DNA of 11,798 nucleotides from Acidilobaceae archaeon (lineage in GTDB: Archaea; Thermoproteota; Thermoprotei_A; Sulfolobales; Acidilobaceae): NCBI GenBank assembly GCA_027057815.1, contig JALURD010000132.1, positions 1-11,798 on the forward strand, written 5' to 3'. This document shows, in pieces, positions 1 through 6,350 of this stretch. Position 1 is the first letter of the stretch, and the number at the start of each line of letters is the position of its first letter. The notes under the pieces are model-generated. The model saw only the letters and a program-made list of their open reading frames with translations. It did no database searches and was not told the origin of the DNA. Position numbers and translations under genes: made by a program.

Positions 1-559
1 GCATGAACCTACGGCTAACCATTAACTCGTAAAACTTCTCCTCAATATCCTTAACCTTGCTCGGGCTTGCCCCATAAGCTTCCTCGACTTTTGCTAGGAA
101 CCTGGCCACCCTCCTAAACATCATTGATGGTGTTTCTTTGAATCTCCATGACTCTGGATCCTTTATTAAATACCTAGCCTCCATCACCTTCAAAGCGTTG
201 AATGAAAAGTTTAGATCGTCCTCATTAAACTCTTTCCAACCATTTTTACCATACACGTCCTTGTATATCCGAGCCAGCTCGTACCTCTTAGCGGCTTCAA
301 ACCATTCAGGTTTGTATACACCTCTCTCCACCATGTTTCTGGCTACTATATCGGCTATCCTCCATGATGGCACCTCGTTCCCGGCCTCCTCTACTTCCTT
401 TCTTACTGTCGCGAAAAGCTTGTCGATCTCGTCTTCTCCGAGGCCCACAGGTTCAGCTGCTTTCCTTATGCTCAAGTATAGTTTTGAGGGTAGAAACCTC
501 TCTTTTCTACCATCCCTCTTCAAAACTATTAACGTCTTCCCGGTGTTCATGCCAGCCAT
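1..559 (-). CDS. nrdJ: Adenosylcobalamin-dependent (class II) ribonucleotide reductase, N-terminal part; runs off the left edge
   Basis: Ribonucleotide reductase makes deoxyribonucleotides in the cytoplasm. Only the first 186 residues are in the window. The protein starts MAGMNTGKTLIVLKRDGRKE, typical of an ATP-cone: a VLKRDG segment at about residues 11-16, a helical region with VPSWRIADIVARNMVERG, and the end at about residue 97. This regulatory domain binds ATP or dATP. After it come the reductase N-terminal helices, including a segment reading ETPSMMFRRVARFLA, which in this family lies just before the NSPTLMN region (outside the window). I call class II from overall resemblance to archaeal NrdJ; the deciding catalytic and C-terminal cysteines are not visible. 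The ATG at 557-559 has GAGGTGA at 569-575, 9 bases upstream, and an in-frame stop lies just beyond at 569-571. A second ATG at 548-550 is too far from that site. The family is secure, the class less so. Confidence 0.85.
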   Translation of the reverse strand, partial: MAGMNTGKTLIVLKRDGRKERFLPSKLYLSIRKAAEPVGLGEDEIDKLFATVRKEVEEAGNEVPSWRIADIVARNMVERGVYKPEWFEAAKRYELARIYKDVYGKNGWKEFNEDDLNFSFNALKVMEARYLIKDPESWRFKETPSMMFRRVARFLAKVEEAYGASPSKVKDIEEKFYELMVSRRFM

Positions 560-687
560 TGTGTAGCGTCACCTCTGGCTCTGTTGCCTAGGCTCTGAAT
601 GGTGTGCAACCCGGGGGTAGGTTTCTGAAAGTGTGCTGAGCTGTACAGAGCTGGCGTTGCCTCCACGTCGCTAAACCCTTCTAGGAT

Positions 688-763
688 CCTTGTTAGTAAT
701 ACCTTGTTAATGTTCGCAGGCTCCTATGCTCCCTTGAGCCCTCTGACTAGGCCAGTTATAGAG
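688..763. promoter_or_regulatory. Divergent spacer with an 8-bp direct repeat and a TATA-like box
   Basis: The 235 bases between the nrdJ start and the zinc-ribbon gene hold no credible gene. CCTTGTTA occurs at 688-695 and again at 702-709, a 14-base period, which could be a repressor or activator site. AGTTATAG at 754-761 reads as a TATA-like box on the plus strand and would start transcription near 783, just ahead of the GTG codons at 795 and 804. The same site reads CTCTATAACT on the minus strand and could serve nrdJ through a long leader. This is motif reading only. Confidence 0.3.
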
Positions 764-794
764 GCTCAGGCACTGGAGTTACCTCTGGTTCAGG

Positions 795-1625
795 GTGCCA
801 GGGGTGCCAAGGACAAATAGATCAACTAGGAGACGAAGGAGATCAAGCGGCTCGCAGGAACTAACTAGCCGAGCGCGTAGAAAGTCTAGGAAGCCTAGTT
901 CCGGTAGAAGATTATCTGAAAACGAAGTTGAAGCTCTGGCACTGGAGGTCGCCAAGGAACTCGGGTCCAGGCTTGGATTAGAGGGTATAATTGATGAAGA
1001 TAAACTAGTTGATATAGTTAAAGATATCGTAAACTCGATATCAGAGTCTCGATCCACAAAGCCTAGCCTGGATTCTATTATAAAACGTATCCTTGCCTCG
1101 TCGCAAGTCTTCCTCAAGGCAGTAGCTGCCCGGCTCGTCGAGGAGACTGAATCCTTGGGGCAGAGTCAGCTAGAATTCATAGTGGCCAATGCACCGGAAG
1201 TCGCAGGTAAAGCTGCACCACTACTTTATCAGAGAGCAATTGAGATCGGCGCGTATCACATTGTTGAATCTCTCAGACATCTCTGGGTTATGCACGGCAA
1301 TCCTACACCAATATCTTGTCCTCGGTGTGGATTTAGGGCTGTCACGCCAAACCTTACATGTATGGTATGCGGTGCCGTGTTGGATGAGCGTGAGGTTAAA
1401 GATTCTATTGGATTTAAGGAGTTACTTAGGGATTTTGCTGAAAGGGCTGATCCTAGACTTGTGGAGGAAGTATTGAGAGCGGGTTTCGTACTTGTTAACC
1501 ATGAGATAAACCCTCCAAGCCTTAGGTCGGCCCTTAGATTTTACGTGGAGCTTTACCTATCTCGAGACGAAAAGGATATACTTAAATCTATCGTGGAGAA
1601 AAGGCTTGTCAGCGAGAAGGCTTAA
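795..1625 (+). CDS. Uncharacterised protein with a basic N-terminus and a central zinc ribbon
   Basis: I do not recognise this family. The predicted protein has 276 residues. Residues 5-40 are strongly basic and rich in Arg and Ser, including a run of five Arg at 12-16, and are probably disordered or nucleic-acid binding. Residues 42-165 look helical, with few aromatic residues. A CPRCG...CMVCG pair places four cysteines at 175, 178, 189 and 192, a short zinc ribbon. Residues 205-270 look helical again and end in charged residues. There is no signal peptide or membrane segment. The start is uncertain: GTG at 795 and GTG at 804 are in frame and follow a TATA-like box at 754-761, and no strong ribosome binding site decides between them. 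The 3' end overlaps the convergent thiolation-like gene by 17 bases. A basic tail plus a zinc ribbon suggests an RNA or DNA partner, but that is inference. Confidence 0.75.
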   Translation: MPGVPRTNRSTRRRRRSSGSQELTSRARRKSRKPSSGRRLSENEVEALALEVAKELGSRLGLEGIIDEDKLVDIVKDIVNSISESRSTKPSLDSIIKRILASSQVFLKAVAARLVEETESLGQSQLEFIVANAPEVAGKAAPLLYQRAIEIGAYHIVESLRHLWVMHGNPTPISCPRCGFRAVTPNLTCMVCGAVLDEREVKDSIGFKELLRDFAERADPRLVEEVLRAGFVLVNHEINPPSLRSALRFYVELYLSRDEKDILKSIVEKRLVSEKA

Positions 1626-2469
1626 GGTTAATCCTTTCGGTGGGCTTTAACCTCTCACATATAGAGCATACGCTTTCTCCTCCTTTGCCAAATATTGGGC
1701 CTCCACACATTTTACATGTCCTCCCACGCCTAGCCAGCTTTGAAAGTTTTGAAATCGTCTTAAGAGCGCTATATTCGAGTTCAGGTCGCTTATAGGCGAT
1801 GCTGTAAAATATCTTCTTTGAAGGGCTTCTAACTTTACATGGGCTCCAAGCTTCTATGCCCATTCCTGCAACATAGGCTGCTACAGTTTCCCCTTCAATG
1901 GTTCCAAACGCGTGAATAATCTTCACACTACCTACATTTCGCGATATAATTGAGTCAGGCACTAGCCATGCCATACCGAGAATTATAGAGTCTAGCGTTG
2001 CGAGTATTCTGTCAGTTAAAGTAATTGGTAGGAGAACAGCGTTACCCCCTATAGATGATGCGACATGCGCGCTCCATGCAACGTCAAAGCGTAGACATTC
2101 ACTGAGAGAAGCCTCTTTAGGCGGGGATACACTTAACCGCATAACTCTTACTCCGATATCATTAAGTAAACTCAAGTTGAAGACTTCAACCTCGTTGGGT
2201 ACAAGTGCTACTATCTCGGAGCCAAAACGCCTCTCAACCCTGGCCGCCACGTCAAGCAAAGCAAGTGACAAGTGCGGCGCTGTGAAGGTTACCGGTATTA
2301 CTATCCGCGATCTAGGTGGTAGCCCTCCTGCTTCGCTGACGGCTCTCCTTACAGCTCGTTCTAGAGTTCTCCGTAAGCAGGTTTTGCAGAGCTTTTGCCC
2401 GCTATATGTTCTGAGGTAAACCGCCTCTCTCCTCTTGCATGCATCACATAACGCCACCGAGCTAACCAC
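1609..2469 (-). CDS. TtuA/Ncs6-like tRNA-thiolation family protein without the PP-loop motif (probable pseudoenzyme)
   Basis: True TtuA/Ncs6 enzymes adenylate and 2-thiolate uridine 54 or 34 of tRNA. This protein has their outline. An N-terminal zinc finger has CDAC at 8-11 and CKTC at 28-31 with YSGQKLC between, as in Ncs6. A linker helix follows, then a Rossmann-like core and a C-terminal zinc finger, CKMC at 252-255 and CSIC at 268-271. The core position where the family carries SGGKDS reads VTFTAPHLS (60-68), followed by the normally conserved LALLDV. The later GHNxDD-like loop reads PITLTDR, and only one cysteine stands near the usual CxxC. The segment ETVAAYVAGMGIEAW matches the family's conserved EREVAAYA region. 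The fold thus appears kept and catalysis lost. The start is GTG 2469, with GTG 2499 and GTG 2457 as alternatives; 2469 best fits a TATA-like box at 2507-2516 and places the zinc finger near the N-terminus as usual. Non-catalytic tRNA binding or partnership with an active paralogue is inference. Confidence 0.72.
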   Translation of the reverse strand: MVSSVALCDACKRREAVYLRTYSGQKLCKTCLRRTLERAVRRAVSEAGGLPPRSRIVIPVTFTAPHLSLALLDVAARVERRFGSEIVALVPNEVEVFNLSLLNDIGVRVMRLSVSPPKEASLSECLRFDVAWSAHVASSIGGNAVLLPITLTDRILATLDSIILGMAWLVPDSIISRNVGSVKIIHAFGTIEGETVAAYVAGMGIEAWSPCKVRSPSKKIFYSIAYKRPELEYSALKTISKLSKLARRGRTCKMCGGPIFGKGGESVCSICERLKPTERINLKPSR

Positions 2470-2506
2470 CCATCGGGAGCCGCCTTGTATGGAATACACT
2501 TAGCCG

Positions 2507-2516
2507 TTTTTATTGA
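2507..2516 (-). promoter_or_regulatory. TATA-like box for the thiolation-like gene
   Basis: On the minus strand this reads CAATAAAAAC. Transcription would start about 25 bases downstream, near 2486. That lies inside the longest reading frame and argues for the GTG at 2469 or 2457 as start codon rather than GTG 2499. Only motif and spacing support it. Confidence 0.35.
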
Positions 2517-2532
2517 AGACCACAAGAATCCA

Positions 2533-2547
2533 CGAAAAGTTTATATA
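2533..2547 (+). promoter_or_regulatory. BRE and TATA box of the thermosome gene
   Basis: CGAAAAG (2533-2539), a purine-rich BRE, is followed by TTTATATA (2540-2547), a near-ideal archaeal TATA box and the clearest in the window. The predicted transcription start near 2570 gives a leader of about 40 bases. The leader ends with a GGGGTGGT ribosome binding site at 2597-2604, 6 bases before the ATG. A strong promoter suits an abundant chaperonin. Confidence 0.75.
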
Positions 2548-2610
2548 GAAGTGAAACTACTTGAAACTCTGCGGGTTGCACCGTAGAAGGGTAACAGGGG
2601 TGGTAATGGC

Positions 2611-4263
2611 ATGGCTGTTGGCGTCCCCATAATAGTGCTCAAAGAGGGCACTCAAAGAACTTATGGTAGGGAGGCCTTAAGGAATAACATTCTAGCCGCT
2701 AAGGTTATGGCTGAACTCCTAAAGAGCAGCCTGGGCCCGCGAGGCCTAGATAAGATGCTAGTTGACAGTTTCGGAGACGTTACTGTAACTAACGATGGCG
2801 CTACCATAGTCAAGGAAATGGAGGTTCAACACCCAGCGGCCAAGCTCCTCGTCGAGGTCGCTAAAGCACAGGATGCAGAGGTAGGCGATGGTACAACTAG
2901 CGTCGTCGTGCTTGCTGGCACTCTTCTTGAAAAGGCCGAAAGACTGCTAGACGAGAACATACACCCAACTAAGATTATCGACGGCTTCACTAAAGCTCTT
3001 AACAAGGCTATAGAAATTATAGAGGAGACCGCTATACCCGTCGACGTAGAAAGCGATGAAACTCTCAGGAAGATTGCTTCAACAACTATCGCAAGCAAGT
3101 ATATAGGTCACGGTCCTGAAAGAGAGAAAATAGTCGATATAGTAGTCAAAGCCGTGAAGATCGTAAGGGAGAAGAGACCCGATGGCTCCTACAACCTCGA
3201 CCTGGACAACGTGAAGATCGAGAAGAAGAAGGGTGGCAGCCTGCTGGACACTATGCTGGTCCGCGGCGTAGTCATTGACAAGGAGGTAGTCCACCCAGGC
3301 ATGCCAAAGAGGGTGAAGAACGCTAAGATCGCCGTATTAGACGCTCCGCTCGAGATACAGAAACCCGAGCTAACCACCAAGATCAGAGTAACCGACATCG
3401 ACCAGCTCGATAAGTTCCTTGAAGAGGAGACAAGGCTGCTCAAGGAGATGGTTGAGAAGATTGCTGCTACTGGTGCTAATGTTGTGATTACTCAGAAGGG
3501 TATTGATGAGGTTGCCCAGCACTACCTGGCTAAGAAGGGCATCCTGGCGGTTAGGAGGGTGAAGAGGAGCGACATAGAAAAAATCGCCAAGGCTACGGGC
3601 GCCAAGATAGTAACCAGCGTAAGAGACCTGAAGCCTGAGGACCTAGGATACGCAGAGCTAGTCGAGGAGAGAAAGGTAGGAGAAGACAAAATGATATTCA
3701 TAGAAGGAGCAAAGAACCCAAGAAGCGTAACAATACTCCTAAGAGGAGCCAATGACATGCTACTCGACGAAGCCGAGAGGAGCATCACCGACGCTCTGCA
3801 TGCACTGAGGAACATCCTAAGAGAGCCTAGGATTGTGGGTGGCGGAGGCGCCATAGAAGTAGAGCTTGCAGAGAGGCTGAGGGAGTTCGCGAGAACGCTT
3901 GGCGGTAAGGAGCAGCTAGCCATTGAAGCATTTGCAGAGGCATTAGAAGTCATACCCACCGTACTAGCAGAGAGCGCCGGAATGGATGCTCTCGATACGC
4001 TCCTACAGCTTAGAAGCATGCATGCTAAGGGTCTAAAGCACGCAGGCATAAATGTGCTCGAAGGTAAGATTGAAGAGGATATGACTAAGATCAACGTTTA
4101 TGAGCCAGTACTAGTCAAGAAGCAGGTCATTAAAAGTGCTACCGAAGCCGCAATGTCAATACTCAAGATAGACGACATAATCGCTGCTGCGCCGCCCAAG
4201 AAGAAGAAGGAGAAGAAGGGAGAAGAGGAAGAGGGAGAAGAGTCAAGCAAATTCGAGTTCTAA
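2611..4263 (+). CDS. ths: Thermosome subunit (archaeal group II chaperonin)
   Basis: The thermosome is a double-ring ATP-driven folding chamber in the cytoplasm, and in hyperthermophiles is among the most abundant proteins. This subunit has 550 residues, the usual length. Family motifs are in order: KSSLGPRGLDKM (38-49) and NDGAT (61-65) in the nucleotide pocket, GDGTTS (92-97) with the catalytic Asp, and the GGGGAIEVELA segment of the returning equatorial domain near residue 415. The C-terminus is a Lys then Glu-rich tail ending SSKFEF, without the GGM repeats seen in many euryarchaeal subunits. Crenarchaea usually carry two or three paralogues; I cannot say which subunit this is. The start is fixed by a strong ribosome binding site (2597-2604) and the conserved VPIIVLKEGTQR opening. 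Codon use shifts inside the gene: ATT/GTT/GCT dominate about 3448-3510, ATA/GTA/AGA about 3570-3760, a possible sign of exchange between paralogues. Confidence 0.97.
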   Translation: MAVGVPIIVLKEGTQRTYGREALRNNILAAKVMAELLKSSLGPRGLDKMLVDSFGDVTVTNDGATIVKEMEVQHPAAKLLVEVAKAQDAEVGDGTTSVVVLAGTLLEKAERLLDENIHPTKIIDGFTKALNKAIEIIEETAIPVDVESDETLRKIASTTIASKYIGHGPEREKIVDIVVKAVKIVREKRPDGSYNLDLDNVKIEKKKGGSLLDTMLVRGVVIDKEVVHPGMPKRVKNAKIAVLDAPLEIQKPELTTKIRVTDIDQLDKFLEEETRLLKEMVEKIAATGANVVITQKGIDEVAQHYLAKKGILAVRRVKRSDIEKIAKATGAKIVTSVRDLKPEDLGYAELVEERKVGEDKMIFIEGAKNPRSVTILLRGANDMLLDEAERSITDALHALRNILREPRIVGGGGAIEVELAERLREFARTLGGKEQLAIEAFAEALEVIPTVLAESAGMDALDTLLQLRSMHAKGLKHAGINVLEGKIEEDMTKINVYEPVLVKKQVIKSATEAAMSILKIDDIIAAAPPKKKKEKKGEEEEGEESSKFEF

Positions 4264-4275
4264 AGAGCAAATTAA

Positions 4276-4306
4276 CCCCCTAAAGACTGGGGGCGTCCCC
4301 TATTTT
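4276..4306 (+). terminator. Hairpin and T-rich tract after the thermosome gene
   Basis: CCCCC (4276-4280) can pair with GGGGG (4289-4293) around an 8-base loop. The G run can alternatively pair with CCCC at 4297-4300. TATTTT follows at 4301-4306. It starts 13 bases after the thermosome stop codon, the position expected of a terminator. Archaeal termination relies mainly on the T tract, so the hairpin may instead protect the mRNA 3' end. Confidence 0.5.
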
Positions 4307-4558
4307 CCATAGTTCACTTCAACTATTATTTCAAGTCTCTTTTTCTCCGCATCCATTAATTCCACTATTATAAAGCGTCTCTGCAGTTTCTCTTAAGAGC
4401 CCCCGATACACTCGAATTAATTCAAAACAGGTAGCCGATGAGGAGGGACTGGCGTCTCGTAGACCTTTAACGGTCAATGAAGAGGAACCCGGAACCGAGG
4501 TAACCCCGCACACATCTTTGATTCCATACACTAGCGTATGCTTGAGTTATACTCACTC
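4307..4558. other. Noncoding spacer between the thermosome gene and rpoK
   Basis: I find no convincing protein gene here on either strand. The left part (4311-4430) is AT-rich, 43 of 120 bases G or C. It contains TTATAAAG at 4368-4375, a good TATA-like box with no gene at the expected distance. The right part (4431-4510) is richer, 46 of 80 G or C, and has a near-palindrome GACCTTTAACGGTC at 4462-4475. GATGA (4437-4441) and AATGA (4477-4480 region) faintly recall C and C' boxes of a guide RNA, but no proper CTGA boxes accompany them. A small RNA starting near 4397 or an operator for rpoK are both possible. Confidence 0.35.
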
Positions 4559-4566
4559 CTTATAAT
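4559..4566 (+). promoter_or_regulatory. TATA-like box of rpoK
   Basis: CTTATAAT would place the transcription start near 4589, just before the GGTGGGAGGGG ribosome binding site (4591-4601), giving a leader of about 20 bases. A second AT-rich motif, CTTTAAAGG at 4567-4575, is possible but would cut into that site. The arrangement supports GTG 4610 over any upstream start in the same frame. Confidence 0.5.
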
Positions 4567-4609
4567 CTTTAAAGGCTGCCAGCAGAGCGTGGTGGGAGGG
4601 GAAGCTACA

Positions 4610-4942
4610 GTGGCTGAGAAGAGTACATACAGCGCATACCCGAAACTTTCCGACGAGATTAAACTAGGTCCACCATTCCTTACAAAGTACGAGAGAGCAC
4701 GTATCATTGGTATTAGAGCGCTTCAGCTATCCTACGGAGCACCCCCTCTCGTACCACCTGAAGTTGTCGGCAGCAGAGACCCTGTAGCTATAGCTACTTA
4801 CGAAGTTGACCACGCGCTTCTCCCGGTTACTGTAATTCGTTATAGGAGAGGTAGCCAATACCAGGAAGAGGTAGCCGTCATTCCATTAAAGAAGCTTTTA
4901 GAGGTAGAGAAGCAAGTTGTTGACGGAAGAGTCTTTAGGTAG
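4610..4942 (+). CDS. rpoK: DNA-directed RNA polymerase subunit K (Rpb6/omega homologue)
   Basis: RpoK is the archaeal counterpart of eukaryotic Rpb6 and bacterial omega. It clamps the largest subunit and helps polymerase assembly. The family signature is clear: KYERARIIGIRALQLSYGAP at residues 26-45, then DPVAIATYEVDHALLPVTV at 57-75, where the usual form is DPIxIAxEEL...LPxxIRR. At 110 residues it is slightly longer than many archaeal homologues, with about 20 extra residues at the C-terminus. The reading frame is open back to 4538, but that extension is not family-like. GTG at 4610-4612 follows a strong GGGAGGGG site at 4594-4601. The last 26 bases overlap the protease gene, suggesting the two are translated from one mRNA. 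Confidence 0.93.
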   Translation: MAEKSTYSAYPKLSDEIKLGPPFLTKYERARIIGIRALQLSYGAPPLVPPEVVGSRDPVAIATYEVDHALLPVTVIRYRRGSQYQEEVAVIPLKKLLEVEKQVVDGRVFR

Positions 4943-6017
4943 CCCAGTATCTCCGTGTTTAGATGAAATAAACATTCTCTTCGAGGTACTTGAAGCTAGG
5001 AGAATTGGAGACGACCTCATCGTTACTGCCATTCCGCGCAAGCCGTTGGCTTCTAACGAAGTCGAGGATTTCGCTCGAAAACTGGCTTCTCTGAAATGTT
5101 ACGCTGTAGCTCACCGTGAAGGTGCAGTATATAGAATGTACATTAAGAGAAACGTCCCGTCACCCTCCCGAGCTGGTCTCGCTCTTGTATTGGGAGCAAT
5201 CGTAGTTGTTTCCCTTTACTTCTCAGGGCTAGCTTTAGCGTCATCCGCCTCAGAGCTCGGCCTTAATGTTTCAAAGCTAGCATGGAGTCCATGGAGCTAC
5301 GTGCTAGGCCTTTTAGTGCCTCTGCTTATTCACGAGGCTGGCCATTACGTTGCAATGAGGCTTTACGGCGTTCCCAGCAGTGTACCTATACCACTCCCAG
5401 GGCCGCCTCTACAGCTAGGGTTCCTGGGTACCTTCGGCTCAGTAATTTTAATGCGCTGGCCTCCACCCACGCGTGACTCCTTATCCATTATTGGTATTGC
5501 AGGCCCTGTAGCAGGTTTCATGGCAGCCGTGCCAATTGCTGTTCTAGGAATACTGGGTTCACCTGTTTTACCTTCTTCCGAGCTACCTCCAGGGACTACT
5601 CCCGTTAGCATCACTCCACTCATCATGGTTTTATTAACATACATAAGGAATGTGCCTGAAGGCTACTATATACTTCTTAGCCCACTAGCATTCGCATCGT
5701 ATGTAATGTTTTTCGTGACCTTCCTCAACTTAATACCTATAGGACAGCTGGATGGCGGGCATGTTGTGAGAGCATTGTTAGGTAATGAGGGTCATCAAGC
5801 TGCGTCTAAGCTGTTTATAGGAGTTCTCCTGGCTGCATCGTTGGTAGTGCCCACCTTTCTCCTCTTCGCATTAATAGCGATAGGCCTCTACATGCTATCG
5901 GGAGGCAGGCACCCCGGCCCCACACTACTAGATGGGAAGCATGGAAAAAGAAGCGTCCTGGCCGGGATAATTTACGGTATACTTCTAGTCCTCACATTCC
6001 CTATACCGCTGGGGTAG
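4917..6017 (+). CDS. Site-2 protease family (M50) intramembrane zinc metalloprotease
   Basis: M50 enzymes cut transmembrane or membrane-near segments of substrate proteins, often to release regulators. The protein has 366 residues. A soluble N-terminal domain of about 80 residues is followed by hydrophobic segments at roughly 85-108, 125-150, 190-215, 232-243, 252-275, 297-327 and 345-363. HEAGH at 139-143 supplies two zinc ligands and the catalytic Glu. NLIPIGQLDGGH at 271-282 contains the third ligand, Asp279. GTFGSVI (171-177) and IGIAGPVAG (192-200) are also family motifs. The start is TTG at 4917 or the adjacent TTG at 4920, with GAGGT at 4901-4905 upstream; no ATG is near. It begins inside rpoK, so translation is probably coupled. 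The substrate cannot be read from the sequence. Confidence 0.9.
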   Translation: MLTEESLGSPVSPCLDEINILFEVLEARRIGDDLIVTAIPRKPLASNEVEDFARKLASLKCYAVAHREGAVYRMYIKRNVPSPSRAGLALVLGAIVVVSLYFSGLALASSASELGLNVSKLAWSPWSYVLGLLVPLLIHEAGHYVAMRLYGVPSSVPIPLPGPPLQLGFLGTFGSVILMRWPPPTRDSLSIIGIAGPVAGFMAAVPIAVLGILGSPVLPSSELPPGTTPVSITPLIMVLLTYIRNVPEGYYILLSPLAFASYVMFFVTFLNLIPIGQLDGGHVVRALLGNEGHQAASKLFIGVLLAASLVVPTFLLFALIAIGLYMLSGGRHPGPTLLDGKHGKRSVLAGIIYGILLVLTFPIPLG

Positions 6018-6056
6018 ACTAGAGAACGAGAGACGAAGAGGGAAGCGGGGGCTCAG

Positions 6057-6350
6057 TTAATATTTTATGGTGAAATCACTGAATTCTCCTCGGTACTCCT
6101 CAAATTTCACGTGAACCTCCTTAACGTCAGCTAGTTCGGGGCCGTGGAGCGCCCAACATATCACTCGCTCGACTGATGCTCTAGGCCCTTCTAATACTGC
6201 CTCCACTGTTTCCCCGTCGGGAAGGTTCCTAACCCAGCCTGTAACCCCGTTCTCCTTGGCAACTCTTCTCATATTAGCCCTGAAGAAGACTCCCTGGACG
6301 AGCCCCTTGACTAGTATATGCGCCCTCACAGGCTCGCCAAGCCTGCTCAT
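6057..6350 (-). CDS. acyP: Acylphosphatase
   Basis: Acylphosphatase hydrolyses carboxyl-phosphate bonds such as those of acetyl phosphate and 1,3-bisphosphoglycerate. The 97 residues fit the family's usual 90-100. The signature is complete: GLVQGVFFR at 16-24 with the phosphate-binding Arg24, then GWVRNLPDG at 38-46 with catalytic Asn42, and the C-terminal strand FSDFTIKY. The ATG overlaps the TGA of the upstream phosphatase gene (ATGA at 6347-6350). A GGGGTGA site about 7 bases upstream lies inside that gene, so the two are almost certainly co-translated. Its 3' end faces the protease gene across 39 bases. The physiological substrate in archaea is not established. Confidence 0.95.
   Translation of the reverse strand: MSRLGEPVRAHILVKGLVQGVFFRANMRRVAKENGVTGWVRNLPDGETVEAVLEGPRASVERVICWALHGPELADVKEVHVKFEEYRGEFSDFTIKY

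Noticed and set aside
138..566. Plus-strand 142-residue reading frame
   Set aside because: It is the shadow of the ribonucleotide reductase gene, whose opposite-strand product has a clear ATP-cone.
3522..4094. Minus-strand 190-residue reading frame inside the thermosome gene
   Set aside because: It is antisense to a highly conserved chaperonin and its product is Ser/Ala/Leu-rich low complexity, as expected of a shadow frame.
4435..4498. Box C/D guide RNA
   Set aside because: GATGA and AATGA resemble C and C' boxes, but the D positions read CTGG and CCGA instead of CTGA, and the guide spacing is irregular. Kept only as a weak small-RNA possibility.
4331..4531. 66-residue minus-strand frame in the thermosome-rpoK gap
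   Set aside because: It has no convincing ribosome binding site or domain and straddles the AT-rich and GC-rich halves of the spacer.
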